Shown here: positions 8,691 to 17,377 of the stretch, piece after piece
How the letters are laid out: every line of letters begins with the position of its first letter
How positions within the stretch are numbered: position 1 is the first letter of the stretch
Assembly: GCA_044235425.1 (NCBI GenBank)
Contig: JBIIHW010000003.1
Location: 1 to 64,000, forward strand
Direction of reading: 5' to 3'
From: JBJSXJ01 sp044235425
GTDB taxonomy: Bacteria > Planctomycetota > Planctomycetia > Pirellulales > Pirellulaceae
Length of the DNA: 64,000 bases
Notes under the pieces: generated by a model
The model's input: the letters and a program-made list of their open reading frames with translations, nothing else
Database searches by the model: none
What the model was told of the DNA's origin: nothing
Translations under genes and position numbers: made by a program

Positions 8691-9569
8691 ATGAACTCTG
8701 CTTTGCCGCCAAAAATTGAGTCCGAGCGACGCTGGGGCACCAAGGTCACGGTTTTGATCTGCCTGGCGCTGGTGGGTGCGCCGCTCGTGGTGCGGCAGGG
8801 ACCGCGTGAGGTCTCGCAGTGGTATTTGGCTGCTGCGATACAGCAGCGAGCAGCGGGGGAATTGGAACGAGCAGAGGCGAATATCGCCACGGCTAGACGC
8901 TGGGATCCGACGAGTGCCAACGTGCTGCTGGCCGACGCCTTGTGGTTACGCAAGCATGGTGATGCTGAGCAGGCATTGGTGCGTTGTCAGGAATTAATCG
9001 CCGCGTGGCCGGATGATCCGCGCGGTTATCTGGAGCGAAGTCATGTGTTGCAGCAGCTAGGTCGCGCGTCGGAGGCGATCGCCGATTGGAAAACGCTGGC
9101 GGCCTTGAACGAACGTCGGCCGTTTATGTCGGAAGAACAAATTTGGAACGGGATGGCGTATGCTCGAGCGATTGCGAATGAGGAGTTAGCAGAGGGGTTA
9201 GCCGATGCGAACCGAGCGGCACGGGGACCAGCGCCAGCCCCAGAACTACTCGACACACGCGGCTACCTCTACTATCGACTGGGTCGTCACGAGGAGGCTC
9301 GACGCGATCTGGACGTCGCGATCTCGCGGTATCAAACGTGGTTTAACGATCGAAAGCGGCGGCTGGAGTCCCAGGGGCCAGCGGCTGGACTAGGGAAACT
9401 GGATGAACAGCGACGCGAGGAGATGCTGCGGGAAGCGGCGATGGGGCTGGCAGTGATGCGGTATCATCGCGCCTTGGTCCTCGACGCACTCGGTGACACC
9501 GTCGCCGCGGACGACGAGCGTAAGCAGGTACAGGCGCTAGGGTTCCAGCCCAACGACTCGCTCTTCTAG
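8691..9569 (+). CDS. TPR-repeat protein with N-terminal membrane anchor
   Basis: A 292-residue protein. A single hydrophobic segment at about residues 18-37 anchors it in the membrane. The rest is helical and contains tetratricopeptide-type repeats (for example AEANIATARRWDPTSANVLLADALWL, split as residues ~60-85, and the ARRDLDVAI repeat near 200). TPRs mediate protein-protein contacts, and no partner is evident nearby. It ends 52 bases before tRNA-Asp, and the tRNA has its own promoter in that gap. Confidence 0.75.
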   Translation: MNSALPPKIESERRWGTKVTVLICLALVGAPLVVRQGPREVSQWYLAAAIQQRAAGELERAEANIATARRWDPTSANVLLADALWLRKHGDAEQALVRCQELIAAWPDDPRGYLERSHVLQQLGRASEAIADWKTLAALNERRPFMSEEQIWNGMAYARAIANEELAEGLADANRAARGPAPAPELLDTRGYLYYRLGRHEEARRDLDVAISRYQTWFNDRKRRLESQGPAAGLGKLDEQRREEMLREAAMGLAVMRYHRALVLDALGDTVAADDERKQVQALGFQPNDSLF

Positions 9570-9575
9570 CCGCCC

Positions 9576-9603
9576 TTGCCAAGCCTTTGAGCGACGTTAT
9601 AAT
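9576..9603 (+). promoter_or_regulatory. Promoter of tRNA-Asp
   Basis: The -35 box TTGCCA (9576-9581) and -10 box TATAAT (9598-9603) are separated by 16 bases. The mature tRNA begins 18 bases after the start of the -10 box. It matches 11 of 12 consensus positions and is the clearest promoter in the window. Confidence 0.8.
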
Positions 9604-9620
9604 CGAGTTCTTGCAAGTGA

Positions 9621-9694
<74 letters not shown>

Positions 9695-9704
9695 CTTGTT
9701 CATT

Positions 9705-9737
9705 AGCCGCCAGTCGCACGACTTGCGGCTATTTTTG
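9705..9737 (+). terminator. Intrinsic terminator of tRNA-Asp
   Basis: Two 12-base arms (9705-9716 and 9719-9730) pair with one mismatch and are followed at once by ATTTTTG. This is a classical rho-independent terminator directly behind the tRNA. Confidence 0.85.
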
Positions 9738-9778
9738 TTTCTTAGGCTTTCGCTAGCCGTCTCGCCGTTCACAAAACT

Positions 9779-10200
9779 TCACAACAACGGGACCGCTCCA
9801 GAGCCGGTCAACGGTTCACGCTTCAATCGCTCCAGGTCAGCGACGAGCGACCAGTCACCCTGGTCCTTGGCGACTTCGAGTTCCCTGGAGAGGAGCCGCT
9901 CACGTTGATCTTCGATGTAGCCAAACAGGACCGCCAAGTCGGGCGGCAGGCCGGCGAGGATTCGCAAGTACGAGCGATTGCTCTTGCGCCACAGCGTCGG
10001 ATTGACGTAATGACCGCGTAGGACGGACTCGCTCACGCCTGCGTCATCAGCAACCTTGCGGCTCGTGCCAACCGCACCAAAATGAATGCGATGTCGAGAT
10101 TACACTCGACAACGTGATCTGGTGAACGGCTCTCAGCGAGGAAGAGGCCAAGGCCGGTCACGAAATCTTTGTGGGTGAGGGTGAAAAGCTGCCGGGCAAG
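9779..10200 (-). pseudogene. Degraded gene next to tRNA-Asp, possibly an integrase remnant
   Basis: Two open stretches in different frames on the minus strand abut near 10050-10100. The downstream one (stop at 9779, GTG possible at 10036) reads in frame from about 10100 and contains AGVSESVLRGHYVNPTLWRK and a helical, charged tail. The upstream one (about 10200-10040) contains LARQLFTLTHKDFVTGLGLF. Neither has a good start codon with a ribosome site. This suggests a frameshifted remnant. The GHY-containing segment and the position with its 3' end facing a tRNA would fit the C-terminus of a tyrosine recombinase. That identity is a guess, because no catalytic Arg/Tyr set can be shown. Confidence 0.35.
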
Positions 10201-10330
10201 GATGGTCAGGTGGGAATCTGTAGATCAACGGGCTTACCGTTTCTTTGAGACTCGCCCACGCAGGGGGCGAGTCAGTACAATCGTTGGGTTGTATCGCCGT
10301 CGAAGCGTCTATTAACTCGTGGAGCCGACA

Positions 10331-11329
10331 ATGGACCTCTTGCTTGATGCCACCAACCTCGGAAAGCGATGGTGCGCGGCCTACGGCATAAGCAACCGGC
10401 GGTACGAGGCCTTTCTTCGGCGGCCGAAGACGGTCGGAGGCCGTGAACCTGACAGCTTTTACAGCCGCACGTCAGAAACAGTGTTGACGTTGTTTGCGTT
10501 GGGTCGGGCGGATCGCTGGTTGCAAGCGAGAGAAGCGGTTGACTGGAAGCAATTTCCTCGGCCCGATGGCACAAGCTGGAACAAAGGCTTCTTCTCAGCG
10601 ATCCACAACCGGACAATCGCCGTCCCCGCCGAAAGCACGCCACTAAGGCGATTCCTCGCTGACATTTTGAGTATTGAACTAGAAGATTTTACCAATGCCG
10701 TGCTGTTGTTCGAGTTGAAGGCCAATGCGAACTATGCCCTGTCGACGACAACGGATGCGATAGACGTGCAAGAGATAACTTTTTGCCGACAATGCAACGA
10801 CGGTACGAAGTTCGATGCCGTACTTGCTTTGCCAAGAGTGAAGCGAATCATCAGCATCGAGTCCAAGCTAACGGCCCAGCAGGGCAAGCAACAAATCATA
10901 AGGGGCCTCGAAGCTGCGTTCTTTCTGACGAAGGTACGTCAAAGCATGTTCGAGGGCTGGGACTACTCGTATCTTTTTCTGCACCCACCGTATAAGCAAT
11001 ACGACAACGATTACGAGTTCATCAGTGATCCGAATCGAGCGATTGCCAAGTACGGTGACGAGTTGACTAGCGGTTCTAAGGAGGCCAACTCCAATTTCAG
11101 CGAGGGAACTTTGTGGCAGGAGTTCTTGTCGAATGCGCCGTCTCGAATCTACGAGCGAGCTTGGCCGGACGTGTTGCAAACGATGGAACAAGACGGCTGG
11201 AATGAAGCAGAGTATCACCGGCGTCTCGCAGAGAGCCAATTTCCTTTTCCCGAAGAGTTGGTGATGGCCTCAAAGAACCGGCTGAAACTCGCACGAGGAA
11301 AAAACGACCTTGATCAGTTTCTCGAATGA
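10331..11329 (+). CDS. PD-(D/E)XK-like nuclease-fold protein, unknown
   Basis: A soluble 332-residue protein of no recognised named family. Residues about 157-180 show FDAVLAL, then a hydrophobic strand, then SIESKL. That is the D-(x)n-ExK arrangement of the PD-(D/E)XK nuclease fold, preceded by a possible cysteine-containing CRQCN segment. Such folds occur in restriction, repair and defence nucleases. The start ATG 10331 has GGAG six bases upstream; GTG 10319 is the alternative. Locally the coding sequence is less GC-biased than the flanking genes. It lies alone between a tRNA-linked gene remnant and a long inverted repeat, so horizontal acquisition is likely. The role is inferred only. Confidence 0.6.
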   Translation: MDLLLDATNLGKRWCAAYGISNRRYEAFLRRPKTVGGREPDSFYSRTSETVLTLFALGRADRWLQAREAVDWKQFPRPDGTSWNKGFFSAIHNRTIAVPAESTPLRRFLADILSIELEDFTNAVLLFELKANANYALSTTTDAIDVQEITFCRQCNDGTKFDAVLALPRVKRIISIESKLTAQQGKQQIIRGLEAAFFLTKVRQSMFEGWDYSYLFLHPPYKQYDNDYEFISDPNRAIAKYGDELTSGSKEANSNFSEGTLWQEFLSNAPSRIYERAWPDVLQTMEQDGWNEAEYHRRLAESQFPFPEELVMASKNRLKLARGKNDLDQFLE

Positions 11330-11882
11330 ATGACTCAATAACAACGCCTCCCACCACTCCCCATCGCCACGCAACTGCACGTTGCTGAACAAAGTCGAGA
11401 ACCGCTCTCGATCAGTCAAGTGAACCGTCACTGCCACGGCAGAGGCGAACGTCACCATTCATTCTGTTGTTTGTTTCCTCTAGCTCTTTTGTCCGTCCTC
11501 TCCGCTCATAGCGAATCGCGGAGCGATGGCATTCGATAGCCAGCGCGAGTTCCAGGCGCTTACGCGCCTGGCTATCGAATGCCACGGCTCCGCCGTTCAG
11601 GAGTAACCGTGCACCAGCACCGTGTCCAGATCACGGGGGGTGATCGGGCGGTTTGAAGGAGGGAGCCGGGATAAGTACGGAAGCTGTGAACGCTTGCAGT
11701 CGAAGGACCGAGCAGGGCTGGCCGAGAAGGACGGCCTCGCTGGGCACCCGCACACTCTAGAAGAACACATCCCGCAAAAGAGTTCTCGAAAACTCGTCCG
11801 CAGGGTCTTAGCCGGGTCGCTGGGGAAGCCCTGCCCTTGGTCGATTACGTTCCAGTCGAGTTCTCTCATCGGTGCTTCGACT
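11330..11882. other. Intergenic stretch without convincing gene
   Basis: Short frames exist on both strands (for example 11597-11869 minus) but have no ribosome site, no recognisable motif and mutually overlapping extents. The only clear structure is the inverted repeat at 11518-11593. I see no gene here. The segment may be eroded DNA of the tRNA-Asp-linked island. Confidence 0.5.
11518..11593. repeat. Long interrupted palindrome, REP- or MITE-like
   Basis: The arms tggcattcgatagccag (11527-11543) and its perfect complement (11568-11584) pair over 17 bases. They are extended outward by gcggag (11518-11523) and ctccgc (11588-11593). The loop contributes an alternative perfect hairpin, ccaggcgc-ttac-gcgcctgg (11552-11571). 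No T-run follows. Palindromes with a ggcgcttacgcc-type core resemble intergenic repeats I associate with planctomycete genomes. No second copy is in this window. Confidence 0.75.
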
Positions 11883-13412
11883 TCATGAACCGTCCTGATA
11901 GGCAGTGCGCAGACGACGATACGCGCGACTCACCTCCATCCCCAGCTGCCGTGCCTCTTCCACCTCTTGATCTTCCAGTTCATGTTCGAGCAACTCCAGC
12001 TTCTCGCGCAACACCTCCGCTTTCGCGCGACGATACTCGCTCAGAGATTTTCCTCGTAAGACCAGACTGACCTGCAGTTTCCTGGTCCAGTCGTCGTAGA
12101 TGGGGATCCAGTAGAGTCCCGTGTCCCAATCACGAGACGTGGCGGAAGCTACCACCTCGGTGTTGACGATCCTCAACTCCTCGAGAATCTCCTGTGGTGG
12201 TGGATAGTAGATATAGCAGCCAAAAATGCTGATCCCAATCAGGCCGGCTAAAGCAACAGCGCCGATAACGTTTCCTGACAGGTCACGATCAAAGCGAGAA
12301 GCATTCACCGGCGCTCGTTCCAGCCATTGCTCAACTTTGCCCTGGCGATCGAAAGTGGCCAGAGTCAATCCCAACAAGAACAGTACGGCGGCGGCTCCCA
12401 AGGCGACGATTTCATGCGGAGCAATCTTTTCGCGAATCGTCCGGATTACCATCGATCGTGGATCATTGGTACTTGGTTCGAAGGGCGCGCAGTAAATATC
12501 AAAAGCATGGGTGTGTCCGGCCGGTTCCACTCCACTGGGATAAAGCGGCTTATCGACTCCATAAGCCAGCGCGACCACGACGCCGATGAGCAGTGCAAAC
12601 CAGATGATCGACCGCTTCCAGCCATAGCTGCGCACCATCCAGTAGACCAAACCGAGATTAGCGCCCGCGCCCAGCACGAGCAGCGCGAACGCGGCTCCAA
12701 CGGAATTCCCATGTTGGAACATCGAGGCCAATTGGACGATGGCCGTCATCGGGGTGGCATAGGCGGGTATCGCCACCAGGGTCATGAATAAAGGTGCCCA
12801 AGGATCATCATGTTCGGCGGCAGTCTGCAAGAAGCCATGTGGAAGGGCGACACTGAGTGCCGCTACACCGAGTAAACCCACGAGAATGTACAGAATGCTT
12901 GTCCCAACCATTTCCCGTCCCGCGTAGACTGCGATCGAGAGCATGCGCTTGAGTCCTCGAGCTGCCTCTGGCAACTCGGTTTCCACAATCGCCGTGTTGG
13001 GAAACAATCGATCCCACCCCACGCCCATGACGGTTACAATCACCAGCGAGCAGAACGAGAACGTGAAAATGACAATCGGATCGGTCAGGGTCAGACCGTA
13101 TAGAACTGAGATAGGGTTAAAGAGTGGCGCGGTGAGGCCAAAGGCCAGTATCGCTCCACCAGACACTCCCGCTCGACGCATCTCGCGTACGACGGGAATG
13201 ACGCCCAGGGAACAAACAGGAAGCATCATTCCAACCAGCCAGGCCTGCGGTAACGATCGCCAGCTGTTATCACCGAACAGGCGTCGAGTTCCGGCATGTC
13301 CCAATAGTCGCCGCAACACTCCGGCCACGACCAGACCCACCAAGATGGTTGGCATGGCCTGCAGCAGCGCCTGCAAAAAACGCATGATCGCGCCATAGAT
13401 CAAGTATTCCAT
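11883..13412 (-). CDS. ArsP/DUF318-type permease with cytoplasmic C-terminal extension
   Basis: A 509-residue membrane protein. The N-terminal half shows the predicted-permease family pattern (QAMPTILVGLVVAGVL, then MMLPVCSLGVIPVVREM, then LTAPLFNPISVL), with eight or more helices in total. The MLPVCSLG motif has the conserved Cys of ArsP-like organoarsenical or metal permeases. Residues about 400-509 follow a last helix (GISIFGCYIYY) and are charged and coiled-coil-like (LREKLELLEHELEDQEVEEA), which is unusual for the family. The gene is last in the DUF58/transglutaminase/MoxR operon, ten bases after the preceding gene. Substrate unknown; arsenic or metal export is only family-based. Confidence 0.75.
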   Translation of the reverse strand: MEYLIYGAIMRFLQALLQAMPTILVGLVVAGVLRRLLGHAGTRRLFGDNSWRSLPQAWLVGMMLPVCSLGVIPVVREMRRAGVSGGAILAFGLTAPLFNPISVLYGLTLTDPIVIFTFSFCSLVIVTVMGVGWDRLFPNTAIVETELPEAARGLKRMLSIAVYAGREMVGTSILYILVGLLGVAALSVALPHGFLQTAAEHDDPWAPLFMTLVAIPAYATPMTAIVQLASMFQHGNSVGAAFALLVLGAGANLGLVYWMVRSYGWKRSIIWFALLIGVVVALAYGVDKPLYPSGVEPAGHTHAFDIYCAPFEPSTNDPRSMVIRTIREKIAPHEIVALGAAAVLFLLGLTLATFDRQGKVEQWLERAPVNASRFDRDLSGNVIGAVALAGLIGISIFGCYIYYPPPQEILEELRIVNTEVVASATSRDWDTGLYWIPIYDDWTRKLQVSLVLRGKSLSEYRRAKAEVLREKLELLEHELEDQEVEEARQLGMEVSRAYRRLRTAYQDGS

Positions 13413-13422
13413 CTCGACTCCT

Positions 13423-13998
13423 TTACATCGTCTCAGCCACTGCTCGCGCAGTGCCGGAAAGGGTGGGTTGAGTGTCTAATGCGATCTTTTTGATTCTCAG
13501 CAGCTCCTGCTGAAACTGCTCGTTTTGCTGCCTGTGAGTGCGATACCAGGAACCTCGTTCCGCTGCATCAGTTGGCACACGAGCAAACAGCAGCGCTTGC
13601 AGTTGCTTTGCGATCGCATGGACTTCGTTCCAAGAAAACTCATCGAGATCGCTATCGGCAGCGAGTGTAGGTAGCCAGCGAACGATGTCACGAAATTCAT
13701 CGATCAGATCCAGTTGATCGGGCGCCCGTCGCTTCTCCTCGCGCAGCTCCTCATATAATTCCACGATCCGATCCACGGCGGCTTCAAAAGTTGCCGGTCG
13801 ATGCGCAGGATGATGGTGCTCCGGCTCCTCGTGGTTGCCCCGATGGCATCCCATCAAGACGCTCAGCAACATGCTGAATAGCATTCCGGTGATCAAACTC
13901 ATCGCGGTTGAACCGCCCAGAAACGGGCGTCGCGAGCTCGGTGCTGTCCCATCCGTTGCTGGCTTCCTGATCGATAGCATGGTGCTCGCCTTTGACAT
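13423..13998 (-). CDS. Membrane-anchored helical protein, unknown
   Basis: A 191-residue protein with one hydrophobic segment (SLITGMLFSMLLSVLMGC, about residues 33-51). It ends in a Cys that could serve as a lipobox (LMGC). A His-rich stretch (EEPEHHHPAHRP) and a long helical domain follow. No family is recognised. ATG 13998 is preferred; it overlaps the MoxR stop by one base (TGATG). GTG 14001 is possible. Placed between MoxR and the permease with tight spacing, it is probably a dedicated component of the same system. The His cluster next to a permease hints at metal binding (inference). Confidence 0.6.
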   Translation of the reverse strand: MSKASTMLSIRKPATDGTAPSSRRPFLGGSTAMSLITGMLFSMLLSVLMGCHRGNHEEPEHHHPAHRPATFEAAVDRIVELYEELREEKRRAPDQLDLIDEFRDIVRWLPTLAADSDLDEFSWNEVHAIAKQLQALLFARVPTDAAERGSWYRTHRQQNEQFQQELLRIKKIALDTQPTLSGTARAVAETM

Positions 13999-14981
13999 CA
14001 CAAAACGGGTACTGGTACGGAGTCGAGAAGTTGATCGATTAAGCGGGCTGGCTGTTCAAAATGACCAGCTAGGCGCACTTCGAGCACGGGGACAGCGACC
14101 TCCTGAATATCATCCGGAGTGACGAAGTCGCGGCCACACAGATGGGCTCTAGCCTGAGCGACGCGCTGCCAGGTAATCAGTCCACGCGGACTCAGTCCCA
14201 AGGTGATCTCTTTGTGCTGGCGAGTCGCTCTGGCAAGATCGACGAGGTACTCTTGCACCTTTTTTCCCATGGTTACCTGGGCCACATGTTCTTGCAGCAA
14301 AAGTAAATTCCGCGGATCCAGGACTGCCTGTTGGGGTATTCGAGCCGCATTCGCTACTCCGACATGTGAGGCCAGCATCTGCAGTTCGCTCTCGCGGTTG
14401 GGATAACCGATGCGGAGCTTCATGGCGAAGCGGTCGAGTTGGGCTTCGGGCAGTGGATACGCACCATGACTTTCCACCGGATTCTGAGTCGCAATAACAA
14501 AGAAAGTGGGACTGAGTGCCTGCGTGTGGTTGTCGAGTGTCACCTGTCGTTCCGCCATCGCCTCGAACAATGCGCTTTGTGACCGCGGGGTTGCTCGATT
14601 AATCTCGTCTGCCAAGAGCACGTCTGAAAACACAGGCCCTGGATGAAAAACAAAATCTCTTGTTTTTTCGTCGAACCGATTAAAGCCGGTAATATCGGTC
14701 GGGAGCAGATCTGGAGTGCATTGCACTCGAGCAAAGACACCTCCTACGGCATGTGCCAAGGCCTTGGCAAGAGTCGTCTTGCCCAAGCCAGGAAGATCGT
14801 CAAAGAGTAAATGCCCACGTGCCAACAGGCATGCCAATACCATCTCCACGATATCTGACTTTCCAATCAAGGCCGCGTTCAGAACTGCGCGGAGACCGTC
14901 GATCGATTTCTGATATTGGCAATCGACCGCTGCATCGCTCAGCCCGGGCTTCGGATTCCGTTCAACAACTTTGCTATTCAT
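13998..14981 (-). CDS. MoxR-family AAA+ ATPase
   Basis: A 327-residue single-domain ATPase. Walker A is GLGKTT (residues 65-70), Walker B is LLADEINR, and the sensor-1 segment (ATQNPVESHGAYPLPEAQLDRFAMKL) and the C-terminal lid are of the MoxR type. MoxR proteins act as chaperone-like remodelers of partner proteins, typically with a DUF58 protein and often a transglutaminase or VWA protein encoded alongside. Both a DUF58 and a transglutaminase gene lie directly upstream here. The start overlaps the transglutaminase stop by four bases (ATGA), indicating translational coupling. Confidence 0.95.
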   Translation of the reverse strand: MNSKVVERNPKPGLSDAAVDCQYQKSIDGLRAVLNAALIGKSDIVEMVLACLLARGHLLFDDLPGLGKTTLAKALAHAVGGVFARVQCTPDLLPTDITGFNRFDEKTRDFVFHPGPVFSDVLLADEINRATPRSQSALFEAMAERQVTLDNHTQALSPTFFVIATQNPVESHGAYPLPEAQLDRFAMKLRIGYPNRESELQMLASHVGVANAARIPQQAVLDPRNLLLLQEHVAQVTMGKKVQEYLVDLARATRQHKEITLGLSPRGLITWQRVAQARAHLCGRDFVTPDDIQEVAVPVLEVRLAGHFEQPARLIDQLLDSVPVPVL

Positions 14982-17377
14982 CTGGCGGTACTCTTATTGG
15001 AATTCCATAAATCGCGTAACGTTCGACGACTGCCGATCACGACGACCGCTCGACAGGCTTGTAAAATCTCCGGCTCGTTGCACTCTAAATGCCTACCCGT
15101 CGCATAAAGCACCTCATCAAGCCCCTGAAAGAAGCGCTGCAACGACCGTTGCTGTTCCGGCGGTGCGCTGGCGACGAGCGGCTGATACCAGGAATGGATC
15201 GTCCGTCTCCTGGGGCGAGGGCGGCCGACAAGCCGACTGCGAAATTCGATGAGTCGCCATGTCCAGAGCACTCGATCAGTCATCGATCGACGACCCATGC
15301 ATACGCAGATGAACCGCGCCAGACAATCGAGCCAAGTTGCACGAGTTTTAAACAGGAGCAGGCTCAGCAGGCAGACAGCGCAGATCGGCCAACGTTGCCG
15401 CCAAATTGTCCGCCCGCCAGTTTGGATCAGCATTTGAGCCCACTGAGTCCAGGTCAGATCTTCACGAGGCTCTGCATAGCCGGGAGTCGGTTCCAGTGGC
15501 AACCAAGTGTCATCACCGATGTATACCTCGATCCAAGTGTGTACATCTTCGGCCAGAACGGCGGTCTGTCCGGAGCGATGTTCATAACGTTCCGGCCGAG
15601 CGTAAAAACCAGTGACAAATCGAGTGGGGTAACCAAGCTCGCGCAACATTAAGGCGGCCGTGGTGGCGAACAAATAATCTGGCCCTCGACGAACCGCCAG
15701 AAAATGATCTACGGGATCGTCATGCTCCGTCGGCAGTGCCTGTTCGTCGAACGTAAAGTTGCTGCGCAGGTAAGCCACGATGGCTTCCACTTGTCGCCAA
15801 CCGCGTGGTACATCGGCAGTCCAGTTCGTCGCGGTTTCACTGAGCAACTTGGTACGACGGGCGATCTGCAGATGATGGCCAATCTCAAGCGACTCGCCAG
15901 CACTTGACTCTGGGCTGATCGGGATAGCCGTGGTGTCCGAATGGGTTGGAGAAGGAAAACATTCCGTGAAATCCGTGCGCCGTAATTCCTGGCAATTCAC
16001 TCCGCGAGATAGCAAGTGGAGGACGGTGAGCTGTGGGATGTAGTCACGCACGGGCATCTGTGCAACGCCATCCGCTGACCAACCAAAGAAATCCTCTTGA
16101 TCAACTTTATCGACATGCACCGCCAAAAGATGTGGTGGTGATGGAAAACGATTGGTCTTGATATTAATGATTTTAATGGCATGAGATTCCTGCCCGCAAA
16201 AAATCTTGGAGGGACGTTCCGGAGCAAAGTAGGCCCAGGGTTTGCCCAAGGAGTTGTCGAGGCGAACTGGTGGTAGACGTTGAGCCTCACGAGATTGAAG
16301 CCAATCGCGGCCGTCAAAGGCATCATAGCGAGCGAGAGCCAGATGCAGAGGCACTCTGCCCAGCACATACAACATGGCGGTGGAGCGGAGATCGGATAGT
16401 GCTTTCGGCTGCACTGCCCGATGTTTTCGGACGGTAGAGAACTCGCGTCCATTCTGTTCGTTCTTAGCGACGCGTTGTTCGGTTTCTCGGACTTGGTCTG
16501 GAGCGAGTCCAATGTTTCGCTGCTGATCCTTTTTCTTGGTGGGCTCACCATTCATCTCGTTGAACATGTCATAAAGAGTTGGCATTTCGTCTTCGAGAAA
16601 GAGTTCACTTTCGACTGGCCCAAAGCTTTGTGCATCCTGTTTGGCGGCGACCATTTGATCACCGTCACCCAGACCGGATCGGGCGGAGGGGTCATGCTGC
16701 CCGGTGCCTCCCGAAGTGGGCATGAATCCATTCAGTGCCACCGCACTGGGAGTCGCCGATACGACCAAGACTGCCAGCAATAGCAAACCGATCGTCGTCA
16801 ATCCCACGACGCAGAGTCGCAAGGGGAATCGCCGTTCCACTCGCGTCGCAATGAAGGTGCCGACCAACGGCTGCCAATAAATATTCATGAGCCACCACAG
16901 TCCAAGCGGGCCGTAGGCAGCTGCCAGTAGCAAGATCCAGCGACTGGTCGTCATGGTGATGGCAAAAAGCAACAGGAAACTGCCTAGTAAAACGCTCGTT
17001 CCGGACAGGCGAGGTAGATAAGAAAAAGCAGCGAGCACAAGCGTTACGCCCTGCAGGCTAGTCAGGATCAGGAGCTCCAGTGGCTCCGTCGCGCCGACCG
17101 TCCTCTTCAAGATCGACTCCACAAAAAACGGATAAATAATCACGACGCTGAGCAGTCCTGCCAGCGCATTTAATAATCGCTCGTAGGTCGCGACAAACCG
17201 CGAAATCAAGAGGCTGCAACCTAAGGCGATAAGCCATTCCACCAGGATCCGCGCCAGCATGCGCTGTGGATGCCACGCATGCCCCACGCGCACGGCCGCC
17301 ATCGATGCGGAGGCCAGGATGGCCAGCAGCAATGGTTCCCAGCAGATCGTTCGATTTCTCAATTCAACAGCTTTCAT
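14978..17377 (-). CDS. TgpA-like membrane protein with Cys-less transglutaminase domain
   Basis: A 799-residue protein. About seven hydrophobic segments in the first 240 residues (DUF3488/TgpA N-terminus) precede an extracytoplasmic transglutaminase-like domain (about 480-640), a helix near 665-685 and a C-terminal cytoplasmic part. In the transglutaminase core the nucleophilic Cys position of the G-x-C-x-x-F-A motif holds D567 (GPDYLFA). The His is kept (H613, DVHTWIEVY) and the third residue is E629 (LEPTPG) instead of Asp. Classical thiol catalysis is therefore unlikely. ATG 17377 is used; it overlaps the end of the DUF58 gene by 14 bases. It is the central member of a DUF58-TgpA-MoxR operon. 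Confidence 0.85.
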   Translation of the reverse strand: MKAVELRNRTICWEPLLLAILASASMAAVRVGHAWHPQRMLARILVEWLIALGCSLLISRFVATYERLLNALAGLLSVVIIYPFFVESILKRTVGATEPLELLILTSLQGVTLVLAAFSYLPRLSGTSVLLGSFLLLFAITMTTSRWILLLAAAYGPLGLWWLMNIYWQPLVGTFIATRVERRFPLRLCVVGLTTIGLLLLAVLVVSATPSAVALNGFMPTSGGTGQHDPSARSGLGDGDQMVAAKQDAQSFGPVESELFLEDEMPTLYDMFNEMNGEPTKKKDQQRNIGLAPDQVRETEQRVAKNEQNGREFSTVRKHRAVQPKALSDLRSTAMLYVLGRVPLHLALARYDAFDGRDWLQSREAQRLPPVRLDNSLGKPWAYFAPERPSKIFCGQESHAIKIINIKTNRFPSPPHLLAVHVDKVDQEDFFGWSADGVAQMPVRDYIPQLTVLHLLSRGVNCQELRRTDFTECFPSPTHSDTTAIPISPESSAGESLEIGHHLQIARRTKLLSETATNWTADVPRGWRQVEAIVAYLRSNFTFDEQALPTEHDDPVDHFLAVRRGPDYLFATTAALMLRELGYPTRFVTGFYARPERYEHRSGQTAVLAEDVHTWIEVYIGDDTWLPLEPTPGYAEPREDLTWTQWAQMLIQTGGRTIWRQRWPICAVCLLSLLLFKTRATWLDCLARFICVCMGRRSMTDRVLWTWRLIEFRSRLVGRPRPRRRTIHSWYQPLVASAPPEQQRSLQRFFQGLDEVLYATGRHLECNEPEILQACRAVVVIGSRRTLRDLWNSNKSTAR

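Noticed and set aside
11597..11888. Small genes on either strand (about 88-90 residues)
   Set aside because: The two frames overlap each other, lack ribosome sites and carry no known motif.
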